A stretch of 64,000 bases of DNA from DATJLY01 sp963729295 (GCA_963729295.1 CAVSNJ010000025.1:310001-374000), one strand, 5' to 3'; counted from the stretch's first letter, positions 8,832 to 18,292 are shown. Program-made: numbers and translations. The notes: generated from the letters alone by a model not told the origin.

Positions 8832-10049
8832 ATGGCGGCCATGCCGCGCCGCGAACTCCGGGTCAACGTCTTGATCTCGATGGGACATACGCTGTCCCAT
8901 TTCTATGCCCTCGTGCTGCCGCCGCTGTTCATCCTGTGGCAGCGCGATTTCCACGTGACCTTCGCCGAGCTCGGCCTCGCCGTCGTGGTGATGAGCATCA
9001 TGTCGGCCTCGCTGCAAACGCCGATCGGGTTCCTGGTCGACCGGTACGGCGCGCGGCCTTATCTCATCGGCGGCACGCTGCTCATGTCGCTCGCGATCTC
9101 GGGGATGGCGTTCGCGACCCATTACTGGCAGATCGTGGCGCTCGCGACAATCTCGGGCGTCGGCAACGCCGTGTTCCATCCGTCCGACTATTCGATCCTC
9201 GCCGGCTCGGTGGCGAAAGAGCGCATCGGCCGCTCTTTCGCGCTCCACAGCTTCACGGGGAATTTGGGCTTCGCGCTCGCGCCGCCGGTCGTGGCCGGCC
9301 TCATGCTGTTCATGGGCTGGCGCCCGGCGCTGTTCATCCTCGGGCTCCTGGGCCTGCCGGTGGTCGCCGGCGTCATCTGGCAGAGCTCGATCCTCCAGGA
9401 CGAGACGCGGCGCGACAAGAAGAAGGAGAGCCGGCTTTCGCTGCGCGATCTCGTGCTCGATCGCACCATGATGCTGTTCTTCGCGTTCTATCTGCTCGGC
9501 GCGATGGCGGGGAGCGGCGTCCAGGCCTGGCTCATCACCGTGCTGCACGAGGTCAAGGGGATCGAGATTGCGCTCGCCTCGGCGGCGCTCACCGCCTACC
9601 TGCTCGGTTCCGCGACTGGCGTGATGCTCGGCGGCTTTGCGACCGACCGCGCCAAGAGCCATCGCCATCTTTCCACATTCGTCATCGCGCTCACCTGCAT
9701 CTCGTCGGTGACGACGCTCCTCGTCGGCGTCACGCCGGTGGGCGGGCTTGTCGCGATCGTGATGATGTTCTTCTCGGGCCTCTGCCTCGGAGGCAGTCGC
9801 ACGCCGCGTGACGTGATGCTGAAGGATTTCGCGCCGCCCGGCGAGATCGGCAAGGTGTTCGGCTATATCAGCGCATCATTGCCGCTCGGCGCCGCGCTCG
9901 TGCCGGTGCCGTTCGGATTGCTGATCGACCACGGCCATCCGGAATACGTGCTCGTGGTGGCCGCCATCCTTCTGGCCGCGAGCCTCTTCTGCATGGGCTC
10001 GGCCAAAGCCTCGCTCCGAAATCGCGCGGCGCCGGCGCCGGCCGAATAG
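8832..10049 (+). CDS. MFS transporter, fosmidomycin-resistance (Fsr)-like
   Basis: A 405-residue, 12-helix major facilitator. ISMGHTLSHFYALVLPP at the N-terminus and the segment GVGNAVFHPSDYSILAGSV near residue 112 are characteristic of the Fsr/NarK-like exporter group. A charged central loop (DETRRDKKKESR) joins the two six-helix halves. The start may be ATG 8832 or ATG 8841; no strong ribosome binding site decides it. The gene ends 21 bases before a hairpin repeat and converges with the cupin gene. The substrate is unknown. Confidence 0.88.
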   Translation: MAAMPRRELRVNVLISMGHTLSHFYALVLPPLFILWQRDFHVTFAELGLAVVVMSIMSASLQTPIGFLVDRYGARPYLIGGTLLMSLAISGMAFATHYWQIVALATISGVGNAVFHPSDYSILAGSVAKERIGRSFALHSFTGNLGFALAPPVVAGLMLFMGWRPALFILGLLGLPVVAGVIWQSSILQDETRRDKKKESRLSLRDLVLDRTMMLFFAFYLLGAMAGSGVQAWLITVLHEVKGIEIALASAALTAYLLGSATGVMLGGFATDRAKSHRHLSTFVIALTCISSVTTLLVGVTPVGGLVAIVMMFFSGLCLGGSRTPRDVMLKDFAPPGEIGKVFGYISASLPLGAALVPVPFGLLIDHGHPEYVLVVAAILLAASLFCMGSAKASLRNRAAPAPAE

Positions 10050-10070
10050 AGCCGGCACCACTCCAACTCC

Positions 10071-10201
10071 AGACCATGATCGGAACGGGCGGAATCGCTC
10101 TTCGATCCGTCCGATCCGTGAATCATGGTCTACCTTCTTTGAGTGAGAGCAAGATCGCTTCGAATGGAAAACGCCGTTTCCATTCGAAGCGATCTTGCTC
10201 T
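10071..10201. repeat. Two-hairpin interspersed repeat, copy A
   Basis: First of four copies of a roughly 134-base element. It begins AGACCATGATC and ends GATCTTGCTCT, imperfect terminal inverted repeats. Hairpin 1 (10071-10132) has AGACCATGAT pairing with ATCATGGTCT and an inner GC-rich stem. Hairpin 2 (10147-10200) has perfect 24-base arms around an ACGCCG loop. The copy lies between convergent genes, so it may end both transcripts. Same orientation as copy D. Confidence 0.93.
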
Positions 10202-10207
10202 GGGAGC

Positions 10208-11080
10208 TTACTCGGCGGCGGCGGCCGTCACGCCGTCGCCGGCGGCAAGGCCGCGCAGATCGGGCAGACCGAATTGCAAAATCTCGACCGACTCGCGCGC
10301 GGCAATGGTCGTGCGCTCGCCATGCCGGAGATAGATCGTGGTGAGCTGTTGCAGCGTCTCGCCCGCAACGGTGCCGGCGCCCCTCAGCACGACGAAGATG
10401 TTCCGGCCCTCGGCCTCGAACGTGGCGCCCGCGTCGAGCCGCAGGAAACGCGCCGACGTGCGCCGCTCGGTGAAGGTGCCGACGAATTTTTCGGCGACAC
10501 CCGGCGCGACCTCGATCCATTCGAAATGCGCGGGGTCCATCATGAAGGGCCGCGAATAGCGCGCCTGCGGATAGCTCATCGGCCGCTTGTTGACGTGTTC
10601 CCAGATCGCCTGATAGCCGTCGACGTTGCGCTTGCCCGGAACGTCGGCGCGGCGGCGGAACACGCCGTCCTTGAACTCGCCCTCTTCCTTCAGCGCGTCC
10701 ATGCCGGCCTTCACCTCGACGCGCGAGAGATAGCCGCTGCCGCTTGCGCCACCCATTTGCAGCACGATCGTCAACGGCGCGCTCTCGGGGTCCTGCGACT
10801 GCGGGCCATAGGCCATGCCTTCGGGGAAATATCCGACCATGCCGGTCTTCATCTTGCCGTCGCGCGCGAAATCGAGCTCGCCCGCCAATTGGAAGCGGAT
10901 CTGCTCGAAATTGTGCCGGTGGCGCGGCGAATAGAAGTCGCCACCCGCGCGCCCGAGCGAAAGCTGGAAATTATCGATCGAGCCCTGCTCGCCTTCCATG
11001 AGGTTGCGGAAATGGAACATGCCGCCGCGATGCTCGAGCCCGCGCGTCCATTGCAGCTCTTCGCCCTGCACGATCTTCAT
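10208..11080 (-). CDS. Cupin-domain protein (bicupin)
   Basis: A 290-residue protein with two beta-barrel cupin regions. The first (about residues 40-120) has PRHRHNFEQIRFQLAGELDF, giving His and Glu metal ligands. The second (about 200-275) has RFLRLDAGATFEAEG and a degenerate metal motif. It is the last gene of the leftward cluster livHMGF-metE-cupin, 51 bases after the methyltransferase gene. It could be a dioxygenase, isomerase or binding protein for the compound the importer brings in; the sequence does not decide. The stop codon lies 7 bases from repeat copy A. Confidence 0.85.
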   Translation of the reverse strand: MKIVQGEELQWTRGLEHRGGMFHFRNLMEGEQGSIDNFQLSLGRAGGDFYSPRHRHNFEQIRFQLAGELDFARDGKMKTGMVGYFPEGMAYGPQSQDPESAPLTIVLQMGGASGSGYLSRVEVKAGMDALKEEGEFKDGVFRRRADVPGKRNVDGYQAIWEHVNKRPMSYPQARYSRPFMMDPAHFEWIEVAPGVAEKFVGTFTERRTSARFLRLDAGATFEAEGRNIFVVLRGAGTVAGETLQQLTTIYLRHGERTTIAARESVEILQFGLPDLRGLAAGDGVTAAAAE

Positions 11081-11131
11081 CGCTTTCCTCCAGGTCCAAG
11101 GAATTGACGCGATTATAGTATAGCCGATCCG

Positions 11132-12295
11132 TCAGCGCCCCCACAGGGACTTGCTGGCGAGCCGCGCGCCCTCGGCCATGGCCTCGAGCTTCGCCCACAT
11201 GATCGAGGGATGGACGCGGCGGTGGAACGGCCCTTGCGCGAAGCCGCAATCGGTGCCGGCGATCACGTTCTCGCGGCCGACGAGGCGGGCGTAGCGCTCG
11301 ATGCGCTGGGCCACGAGTTCGGGATGCTCGACGATGTTGGTGGCGTGGCTGATGACGCCCGGGATCAGCACCTTGCCGGGCGGCAGCTTGACCTTTTCCC
11401 ACACCGACCATTCGTGCTCGTGGCGCGGGTTGGCGCCTTCGATGACATAGGCCCCGGCGCGGACGCGCAGCACGAGATCGACGATGTCCTTCAACGCGAC
11501 ATCGGTCGTGTGCGGGCCCGGCCAGCTGCCCCAGCACACGTGATAGCGCACGCGATCCTCGGGAATGCCCTCGAGCGCGCGGTTCAGCGCATCGACATGC
11601 CGGCGCACCCAGGCGTAATACTGGTCGAACGTGGCGGGCGGCACCATGCGGTCGAAGGTGACGGCGGCGCGCGCATCGTCGATCTGCACCAGGAGCCCGG
11701 CATCGACGATGGTCTTGTACTCGGTGCGCATCGCCGCCGCGATCGCATCGACGAGCTCCTCGTCGCTCTTGTAGTACTCGTTCTTGCGGTCGGGGATGAC
11801 GCTCGATGGCGCCGCCACCGGCAAGAAGCCTTCCTCGACCCGCGCGGTCGCGAGCGCCGCCTTGAAATTGTCGATGTCGAGCTGCAACGCCGCCTGGCCG
11901 GTATAGGCCACCGGCCCGACGCAGACGGTGTCGAAGACGGTCGTGCGCGGATCGGCGCCGTCGAGCTCGGCATAGAATTCGGAGAAACGCTCGCGGTCGG
12001 CGCCGCGCGCATAAGGGTCGGTCTTGGCCGGGCGGCGCTCGAAGCCGGACAGACGGTCGAGCACGTATTGCGACCACGAGAACGATTTGCCGAACTCGCC
12101 ATCGCTGATGACGTCGATCCCGGCGTCGGCCTGGCGGCGCACCACGGCGGCGACCCCGTCCTTGAGGCAGCGCTGATAGGCCGCCTCGTCGTAGCTCTGC
12201 CGGTCCTGCTTCGCGCGCAGATGGCGCAACAGGTCGGGCGGCCGGATGAGGCTTCCGGCATGTGTCGTCAGGATGCGCGTGTCGCTCTTTTTCAT
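11132..12295 (-). CDS. Core-MetE methyltransferase (cobalamin-independent methionine synthase C-terminal family)
   Basis: A 387-residue protein matching only the catalytic half of MetE; full MetE is about 750 residues. The zinc site is intact: His252 and Cys254 in RYHVCWGSWPG, Glu286 in VIEGANP, Cys350 in GTDCGFAQ. QIDDA at 205-209 matches the substrate-binding acidic loop. Members of this family methylate homocysteine or other thiols, or (in epoxyalkane:CoM transferase) activate a thiol for another attack. The start overlaps the livF stop as TGATG with GGAGG upstream, so the two are translationally coupled and the enzyme probably acts on the imported compound. Confidence 0.88.
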   Translation of the reverse strand: MKKSDTRILTTHAGSLIRPPDLLRHLRAKQDRQSYDEAAYQRCLKDGVAAVVRRQADAGIDVISDGEFGKSFSWSQYVLDRLSGFERRPAKTDPYARGADRERFSEFYAELDGADPRTTVFDTVCVGPVAYTGQAALQLDIDNFKAALATARVEEGFLPVAAPSSVIPDRKNEYYKSDEELVDAIAAAMRTEYKTIVDAGLLVQIDDARAAVTFDRMVPPATFDQYYAWVRRHVDALNRALEGIPEDRVRYHVCWGSWPGPHTTDVALKDIVDLVLRVRAGAYVIEGANPRHEHEWSVWEKVKLPPGKVLIPGVISHATNIVEHPELVAQRIERYARLVGRENVIAGTDCGFAQGPFHRRVHPSIMWAKLEAMAEGARLASKSLWGR

Positions 12296-13005
12296 CACCT
12301 TTCCTCCTGCAATCCCACGAGCACGGCGAGACTTTCGCGATCGGCGGCAAGCGCCGCGCTTTCGCCGCGCCAGACGATCTGGCCCTTGTCGAGCACGATG
12401 GTACGCTCGGTGAGCTCGAGGGCGATATCCACTTGCTGTTCGACGAGCAAGGTCGCGATCCGGCTTTCGCGCCGCAGGCGCACGAGCGCCGCCGCGAGCG
12501 CGTCGATGATGACGGGCGCCAGGCCTTCGAACGGCTCGTCGAGCATCAAAAGCTTCGGATTGCCGGCGAGCGCGCGGCCGACGGCGAGCATCTGCTGCTC
12601 GCCGCCCGAGAGCTGGTTGCCGTAGTTGCGCCGCCGCTCGGCCAGGCGCGGAAAGAGGTCGTAGACGCGCTCGAGCGTCCACTCGCCCGGCCGCAATGCC
12701 ACGCGCACATTCTCGTCGACCGTGAGCGAGGGGAAAATCTCGCGCTCCTGCGGCACGAGGCCGAGGCCGCGCTGCGCGCGCCGATGCGGCTCAGCAGTGG
12801 TCACGTCCGCGCCGTCGAAGGCGATACGGCCGCTGCGCAGTTCGGTCAGACCCATGACGGTCAGCAGCAGCGTCGTCTTGCCGACGCCGTTGCGCCCGAG
12901 CAGCGCGCACGCTTCCTCGGACCCGATCGCGAGCGAGATGCCCTCGAGCACGACCGTGTCGCGATAGCCGGCGGTGACGCCCTCGAGGCTCAGCATGTCA
13001 GCCAT
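12295..13005 (-). CDS. livF: Branched-chain-type ABC transporter ATP-binding protein (LivF)
   Basis: A 236-residue ATPase of the hydrophobic amino acid uptake family. Walker A is GRNGVGKT at 37-44, the signature QLSGGEQQ at 131-138, Walker B LLMLDEP at 152-158, and the switch His is missing from its usual place: the sequence reads LLVEQQVDIAL, as is normal for LivF proteins. ATG 13005 is chosen because it begins the conserved MLSLEGVTAGY; it overlaps the livG stop by 8 bases. It pairs with LivG to power uptake. Confidence 0.93.
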   Translation of the reverse strand: MADMLSLEGVTAGYRDTVVLEGISLAIGSEEACALLGRNGVGKTTLLLTVMGLTELRSGRIAFDGADVTTAEPHRRAQRGLGLVPQEREIFPSLTVDENVRVALRPGEWTLERVYDLFPRLAERRRNYGNQLSGGEQQMLAVGRALAGNPKLLMLDEPFEGLAPVIIDALAAALVRLRRESRIATLLVEQQVDIALELTERTIVLDKGQIVWRGESAALAADRESLAVLVGLQEER

Positions 13006-13753
13006 GCGAGCGCTTCCCGAGATAGACGTCGCGGACTCGCGTGTTGGCACGGATCTCGGCGGGGGCGCCCTCGACCAGCACCTCGCCCTCGACCATCACC
13101 GTGATGCGATCGGCGAGGCGGAAGACGAGGCTCATGTCGTGCTCGATGACCAGCACGGTGAGCGATGAGGGCAACCGCAGCAGAAGATCGAGCACGGCAT
13201 GCCGTTCGGTCGAGGCGAGCCCGGCGGCCGGTTCGTCGAGCAGCAGCGTCTTGGGCTCGAGCGCGAGCACCAGCGCGACCTCGACGAGGCGGCGTTGGCC
13301 GTACGGAAGCTCGGCGATCGTGCGCGCTGCGAGCCCGAGAAGGCCGAGACTGTCGAGACACTGGGCCGCGCCGTCGACGATCTCGGCGCGGTCGCGTAGG
13401 CGGCCGAAGATGCGTTGGTCGATGCCGCCCTTTGCCTCGAGCGCGAGGCCTACGTTCTCCGCCACCGTGAGCTTCGGAAAGAGCGAGCTGATCTGGAAGG
13501 TGCGCGCGAGGCCCAAGGCCACGCGCCGCTCGGGAGTCAAGGCGGTGATGTCGGTCCCATCGAGCCGGATCGTGCCGCCCGAAGGGCTCAAGAGCCCTGT
13601 GATAAGGTTGACGAGTGTCGTCTTGCCGGCGCCGTTCGGGCCGATGAGCGCGTGGCGTGCGCCCCGCGGAAGCGCCAGCGAGACCTCGCGCGCGACGCGG
13701 AGCGCGCCGAAGCTCTTCGAGACATGATCGACCTCGAGCGCGTAGCCGCTCAT
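12998..13753 (-). CDS. livG: Branched-chain-type ABC transporter ATP-binding protein (LivG)
   Basis: A 251-residue ATPase. Walker A is GPNGAGKTT at 38-46, the signature loop is LPYGQRRLVE (a common LivG variant of LSGGQ), Walker B is TLLLDEPAAGL and the switch segment is LVIEHDMSLV. The ATG at 13753 overlaps the livM stop as ATGA, showing translational coupling. Together with LivF it forms the ATPase pair of the importer. Confidence 0.93.
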   Translation of the reverse strand: MSGYALEVDHVSKSFGALRVAREVSLALPRGARHALIGPNGAGKTTLVNLITGLLSPSGGTIRLDGTDITALTPERRVALGLARTFQISSLFPKLTVAENVGLALEAKGGIDQRIFGRLRDRAEIVDGAAQCLDSLGLLGLAARTIAELPYGQRRLVEVALVLALEPKTLLLDEPAAGLASTERHAVLDLLLRLPSSLTVLVIEHDMSLVFRLADRITVMVEGEVLVEGAPAEIRANTRVRDVYLGKRSHG

Positions 13754-14763
13754 GGAGCGGACCGGCGCCGGCCGAGCCTGGCCGCCGCGCTCTTGATCAG
13801 CCCGACGATGCCATTTGGCGCATAGCGCACCGCCAACACAAGTACGATGCCGACCGCAAAGAGCCAGTTGAACGGGTCGACCGCCGCAGCGCGGTCCGAG
13901 AGCACGACGAACAGGAACGAGCCGAGAAACGCGCCATAGAGGCTGCCGATGCCGCCCAGGATCAGCATGACGAGAACGTTGCCGGAAATAGAGAAGGCGA
14001 GGCTGTCGAGGCCGACGAGCGTCGTCACCTGCGCCGACACTGCGCCCGCCACTGCCGCAAACGCACCGGAGATGACGTAAAGCAGTACGAGGCGCTTCAC
14101 CACAGGCACGCCCAGCATCCGCATGCGTACCTGGTTTTCGCGCATGCCGCGGATGGTGAGGCCGAACGGCGAGTTGACGAGCGCCTTCGACAGGAAGAAC
14201 ACGACCGCCAGCACACCGGCGGCGTACCAATAGGCGGTATTGCCGAAGAGATCGAAGGCGAACGTGCCGAAGAGCGGCGCCACCGGATATCCCATGAGGC
14301 CGTTCGCTCCGCCGGTCACCGCATCGAACGAGTTCGCAAGATTCTGCAGCAAGGTCGCCACCGCAAGCGTCAGCATCACGAGCGTGATGCCGCGCGTGCG
14401 CAGGATCACCGGCCCTACGAGCAGCGCCGCCAATCCGCCCGCCACGGCCGCGACGGCGAGACCGGAGATCGGCTCCGACGAGACGTGGAGCGCATAGAGC
14501 GCCGCACTATAGGCGCCGACGCCGAAGAACGCGGCGTGGCCGAGGCTCGCTACGCCGCCGAACCCTAACGCGAGATCGAGCGCCAGCGCGAAGGTGGCCT
14601 GGATCATCACTTGCGTGCCGAGCGCGAGGTACCCCGGGAACGCGAAATAAAGCGCCACGGCCGCAACCCAAGGCAGCGCGTCGATCCAGGACAGCGGATG
14701 GCGCGAGAAAGCGTCCCGTACCGTGCCGGCGCGCGCCGGCGTCTCGGCCGCCGCCGCGTTCAT
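13750..14763 (-). CDS. livM: Branched-chain-type ABC transporter permease (LivM)
   Basis: A 337-residue membrane permease with about nine hydrophobic segments. LGFGGVASLGHAAFFGVGAY is the typical LivM cytoplasmic-face motif, and GLTIRGMRENQVRMRMLGV is the EAA-like loop that docks the ATPases. The start ATG 14763 gives MNAAAAETPARAG and overlaps the livH stop as TGATG. Longer readings upstream are non-coding in this frame. Confidence 0.92.
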   Translation of the reverse strand: MNAAAAETPARAGTVRDAFSRHPLSWIDALPWVAAVALYFAFPGYLALGTQVMIQATFALALDLALGFGGVASLGHAAFFGVGAYSAALYALHVSSEPISGLAVAAVAGGLAALLVGPVILRTRGITLVMLTLAVATLLQNLANSFDAVTGGANGLMGYPVAPLFGTFAFDLFGNTAYWYAAGVLAVVFFLSKALVNSPFGLTIRGMRENQVRMRMLGVPVVKRLVLLYVISGAFAAVAGAVSAQVTTLVGLDSLAFSISGNVLVMLILGGIGSLYGAFLGSFLFVVLSDRAAAVDPFNWLFAVGIVLVLAVRYAPNGIVGLIKSAAARLGRRRSAP

Positions 14764-15638
14764 CAGGCAGCCCCCCGAACGAACACGCCGTGCGGCCGCC
14801 ACAGCAGCAACGCCACCACCGCGAGATAGATGACGAAGGCGCCCAAAGCCGGCACGTAATAGCGGCCGAACGTGTCGATGATGCCGAGGAGCAGCGCCGC
14901 ATAGAACGAGCCCTTGAGGCTGCCATGCCCACCGACCGCGACGATCATCAGCAGCGGCACGAGATATTCGACCGCGTAATAGGGCTCGAGCGGCAGGATC
15001 GGGCTGCCGAGGAAGCCCGCAGCGGCGGCGAGCCCGCAACCGACCGCGAACGTGCCGGAGAACATGCGCGGCACGTCGATGCCGACGCAACGCGCCATGC
15101 GCGCATTGTCCACCGACGCCCGGAGCCGCGCGCCATAATTCGTGTATTCGAGGATCGCCCAGAGCACGCCTGCGATCACGGTGCTGATCGCGATGATGAA
15201 AAGGCGGTAGGCGTTGATGCTGATCGGGCCCCAGTTCATGTCCTGCGACATCGACGCCGACAGCGGCATCGAATGCAGGTTCGAGCCGTACCAGAGGTTG
15301 ACCGATGCCACCATGATGAAGGCGAGGCCCAGGGTCATCAGGATCTGGCCGAGCTCGCCCGTCGTATAGACCCAGCGATAGACGGTCCGCTCCAGCAACG
15401 CGCCAAGCAGCATGGTCGCCGCAGCGGCAGCGGCGAGCGCCGCGAACACGTTGAAATGCGCCTCGCTCATCAGCGCGAAACCGATATAGCCGCCGATCAT
15501 GGCAAAGCCGCAATGCGCGAGGTTGGCGATGCGCATCACGCCCATGGTCACGGTGAGGCCGACCGACATGAGGAAGAGGATCATCGCATAGGCGATGCCG
15601 GAGACGAGAAGCGCCACGGCTGTCGCCCCGAAGTTCAT
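14763..15638 (-). CDS. livH: Branched-chain-type ABC transporter permease (LivH)
   Basis: A 291-residue membrane permease with about eight hydrophobic segments. Family features include GVMRIANLAHCGFAMIGGY and YTNYGARLRASVDNARMARCVGID, the ATPase-docking loop. ATG 15638 has GGGAGGAAGAGG upstream and gives MNFGATAVALL. It is the first gene of the leftward operon livH-livM-livG-livF-metE-cupin and diverges from the first substrate-binding protein across 235 bases. Confidence 0.92.
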   Translation of the reverse strand: MNFGATAVALLVSGIAYAMILFLMSVGLTVTMGVMRIANLAHCGFAMIGGYIGFALMSEAHFNVFAALAAAAAATMLLGALLERTVYRWVYTTGELGQILMTLGLAFIMVASVNLWYGSNLHSMPLSASMSQDMNWGPISINAYRLFIIAISTVIAGVLWAILEYTNYGARLRASVDNARMARCVGIDVPRMFSGTFAVGCGLAAAAGFLGSPILPLEPYYAVEYLVPLLMIVAVGGHGSLKGSFYAALLLGIIDTFGRYYVPALGAFVIYLAVVALLLWRPHGVFVRGAA

Positions 15639-15818
15639 CGCCACAGCCTCTTCCTCCCTGTTTCTATTTCCGCACAGCAATAAAGGTCGGCGCACGCTGC
15701 GACAAGGCTCATCGGCATCGCCCCGCGAGTGGGCGCTTGCCCATGACCGTGGGACGGTTTCCCCGCTGTGGGGGCGACTGGGATTACTGCCGCGTTCGTT
15801 GCGCGCGACGCTATTTCG

Positions 15819-15847
15819 TTGCGGGGCGCGCCCGGGGCGCATAATAA
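15819..15847 (+). promoter_or_regulatory. Probable promoter of the substrate-binding protein genes
   Basis: TTGCGG at 15819-15824 and TAATAA at 15842-15847 are separated by 17 bases, a plausible sigma-70 promoter. A GGGAGGAA ribosome binding site lies at 15863-15870 and the gene starts at 15874. The expected transcript leader would be about 20 bases. No clear promoter for divergent livH could be picked out. Confidence 0.45.
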
Positions 15848-15873
15848 TGCCGGCAAAATCTCGGGAGGAAAAC

Positions 15874-17070
15874 ATGCAGCGGCGCACCTTCATGCTATCG
15901 ACCGCGGCGCTCGCCTCAGGATTGGGTCGCGGCGCTTTCGCGGCCGACGAGCCGATCAAGGTCGGCGTCCTCATCACGACCACCGGCCCTTATGCGCCCT
16001 GGGGCAGGCGCTACCAGCAGGGCGTCGACCTCTACATGGAGCAGTTCAACGGCAAGGACGGCAATCCGAAGATCGAGGTCGTCTATAGCGGTGACGTCGG
16101 CGGCGACAACCCGCCACGCGCCCGCCAACTCGCGCAGGATTTTATCGTGCGCGATCACGTGAAGATTCTGGGCGGGCTCGAATTCACCACCACCAACCTT
16201 GCCATGGCCGACCTCATCTCCCAGGCCAAGATCCCGTTCGTGATCTTCAACTCCGCGACCTCAATGGTGGTCGACAAGTCGCCTTACTACGTCCGCGCCT
16301 GCTTCAACCTGTGGCCGTCGGGCGTCATCGCCGCCAAGTTTTCGACCGACCAGAAATGGATGCACGGCACGATCGTCTCGGCCGACTACGCGCCGGGCCA
16401 GGACGCGATCGATGCCTTTACCTACGGCATGAAGCAGAACGGCGGCGACATCTACGACGTGATCAAGGTACCGCTCGGCACCACCGACTTCTCGAGCTAC
16501 TTCCAGCGCATCGCCGACAAGAAGCCAAGCGTGCTCTACGTCTTCATGCCGGGCGGTCCGATGTCGATCGGCATGGCGAAGGGCTTCGCCGATCGTGGCT
16601 GGGGCAAGCAGGGCATGGGCTATATCGGCGGCGGCGTCGACGAGGTCGATCTGCCGGCGATGGGCGACGCCGCGCTCGGCATCAACGCCGTGCTGAACTA
16701 CGCGCCCTTCGTCGACAATCCGACGAACAAGGCGTTCCGCGCCGCCTTCGCCAAGAAGTACGGCGACAAGCTGCCCCAGGACTTGCCGAACTTCGCGACC
16801 GTCGACGCCTATGACGGCATGCATCTCATGTTCCAGATGCTGAAGGCGACCAACGGCAAGGGCGACGGCATGCAGATGGTCGATGCGGTGAAGGGCTTCT
16901 CGTGGGAGAGCCCGCGCGGACCGGTGACGATCGATCCCAAGACCCGTGAGCCGATCCAGAACTTCTATGTCACGCGCGTCGAGAAGCATGACGGCATCCT
17001 CGCCAACATGCCGATCAAGACCTACGAGCACGTGAAGGATCCCTGGCACGAGATGCACCCGCCCGCTTAA
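15874..17070 (+). CDS. ABC transporter substrate-binding protein 1 (LivK-like)
   Basis: A 398-residue periplasmic binding protein of the type I, branched-chain amino acid family. Residues 1-23 are a signal peptide of twin-arginine look (QRRTFMLSTAALASG) with a likely cut after AFA. The mature part starts with KVGVLITTTGPYAPWG, the typical ligand-binding N-lobe. It diverges from the importer operon and is 33 bases from a close paralogue, so it very likely feeds LivHMGF. GGGAGGAA upstream supports ATG 15874. The ligand is unknown; YYVRACF and TTDFSSYFQRI motifs are shared with the paralogue. Confidence 0.92.
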   Translation: MQRRTFMLSTAALASGLGRGAFAADEPIKVGVLITTTGPYAPWGRRYQQGVDLYMEQFNGKDGNPKIEVVYSGDVGGDNPPRARQLAQDFIVRDHVKILGGLEFTTTNLAMADLISQAKIPFVIFNSATSMVVDKSPYYVRACFNLWPSGVIAAKFSTDQKWMHGTIVSADYAPGQDAIDAFTYGMKQNGGDIYDVIKVPLGTTDFSSYFQRIADKKPSVLYVFMPGGPMSIGMAKGFADRGWGKQGMGYIGGGVDEVDLPAMGDAALGINAVLNYAPFVDNPTNKAFRAAFAKKYGDKLPQDLPNFATVDAYDGMHLMFQMLKATNGKGDGMQMVDAVKGFSWESPRGPVTIDPKTREPIQNFYVTRVEKHDGILANMPIKTYEHVKDPWHEMHPPA

Positions 17071-17102
17071 GTAAAGCGCGGCGCACGACGCGGGAGGCAC
17101 GC

Positions 17103-18272
17103 ATGAGCATGAGAACCTGCGCGCTCGCAGGCGCGCTTGTCGTTGCAGCCGCGGTGCCGGCCGGTGCCGATCCGATCAAGATCGGCGTCCTCGTCACCAC
17201 CACCGGCCCCTATGCGCCCTGGGGCAAGGAATACCAGGACGCCATCGGGCTCTATCTCGATCAGCACAACGGCAAGGACGGCAATCCGACGGTCGAGGTG
17301 CTGTATCGCGACGTCGGCGGCGACAACCCGCCGCGCGCGCATCAGCTGGCGCAGGACCTGATCGTGCGCGACCACGTGGCGGTGCTCGGCGGACTCGAAT
17401 TCACAACGACCGTCCTCGCGGTCGCGGACGTGATCAGCCGCGCCAAGATGCCGTTCGTGATCTTCAATTCCGCGAGCGATTTCGTGGTCGACAAGTCGCC
17501 CTATTATCTACGCCCGACCTTCACCACCTGGGAAACGGGCTATATCGGCGCCCGATGGGAAGCGGAGCAGGGCATGAAGCGCGCGACCATCGTTGCCGCC
17601 GACTATGCGCCCGGCCAGGACACGATCAACGTCTACAGTAAGGGACTCGCCGATGCGGGCGGCAAGATCGTCGACGTGATCAAGGTGCCGATGGGCACCA
17701 CCGACTTCTCCACGTACTTCCAGCGTATCGCCGACAACAAGCCGCAGGTGCTCGACGTCTTCATGCCGGGCGGACCGATGTCCTTGGGTATGGCACGCGG
17801 CTTCGCCGAGCGCGGCTGGGGCAAGGAGGGGATGGGCTACTTGGGCGGCGGCGTGTTCGAGCGCGACATGCCGGCGATCGGCGACATCCTGATCGGCCTG
17901 TATGGCGTCAGCAGCTACACGCCGGCACTCGACAACCCGATGAACAAGTCGTTCGTCGCGGCGATGCAGCAGAAATACAATGACATTCCCGATTTCGCCG
18001 CGGTCGCCGCGTATGACGGGATGAATCTCATCTTCCACATGCTGAAGGCGGCACCCGATCTCGACGGCGACAAGATGCTTGCGGCCGCCAAGGGCTATCA
18101 ATGGGTGAGCCCGCGCGGGCCGATGCGGATCAATCCCAAGACGCGCGAAACCGACCAGAACGTTTACGTCACCCGGATCGGGAAGGTGGACGGCCGGCTG
18201 ATGAACGTGCCGATCAAGACCTATGCCGACGTGGTCGATCCTTGGCACGAGCAGCATCCGCCAACCCAGTAA
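17103..18272 (+). CDS. ABC transporter substrate-binding protein 2 (paralogue)
   Basis: A 389-residue periplasmic binding protein with a Sec-type signal peptide (residues 1-22, ending VPAGA). It is clearly a tandem duplicate of the preceding protein: shared blocks include LVTTTGPYAPWG, GNPTVEVLYRD, IVRDHV, GGLEFTTT, YAPGQD, GTTDFS and DPWHE near the C-terminus. The binding face differs at several places, for example DFVVDKSPYYLRPTF against SMVVDKSPYYVRACF. A different but related ligand is therefore likely. A GGGAGG precedes ATG 17103. Confidence 0.92.
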   Translation: MSMRTCALAGALVVAAAVPAGADPIKIGVLVTTTGPYAPWGKEYQDAIGLYLDQHNGKDGNPTVEVLYRDVGGDNPPRAHQLAQDLIVRDHVAVLGGLEFTTTVLAVADVISRAKMPFVIFNSASDFVVDKSPYYLRPTFTTWETGYIGARWEAEQGMKRATIVAADYAPGQDTINVYSKGLADAGGKIVDVIKVPMGTTDFSTYFQRIADNKPQVLDVFMPGGPMSLGMARGFAERGWGKEGMGYLGGGVFERDMPAIGDILIGLYGVSSYTPALDNPMNKSFVAAMQQKYNDIPDFAAVAAYDGMNLIFHMLKAAPDLDGDKMLAAAKGYQWVSPRGPMRINPKTRETDQNVYVTRIGKVDGRLMNVPIKTYADVVDPWHEQHPPTQ

Positions 18273-18292
18273 TTCGCGAAGCGAGGCCCGTC

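Noticed and set aside
11210..12625. Long plus-strand frame opposite core-MetE-1 and livF
   Set aside because: Arg/Asp/Glu-rich nonsense composition and no ribosome binding site; the minus strand encodes clear enzymes.
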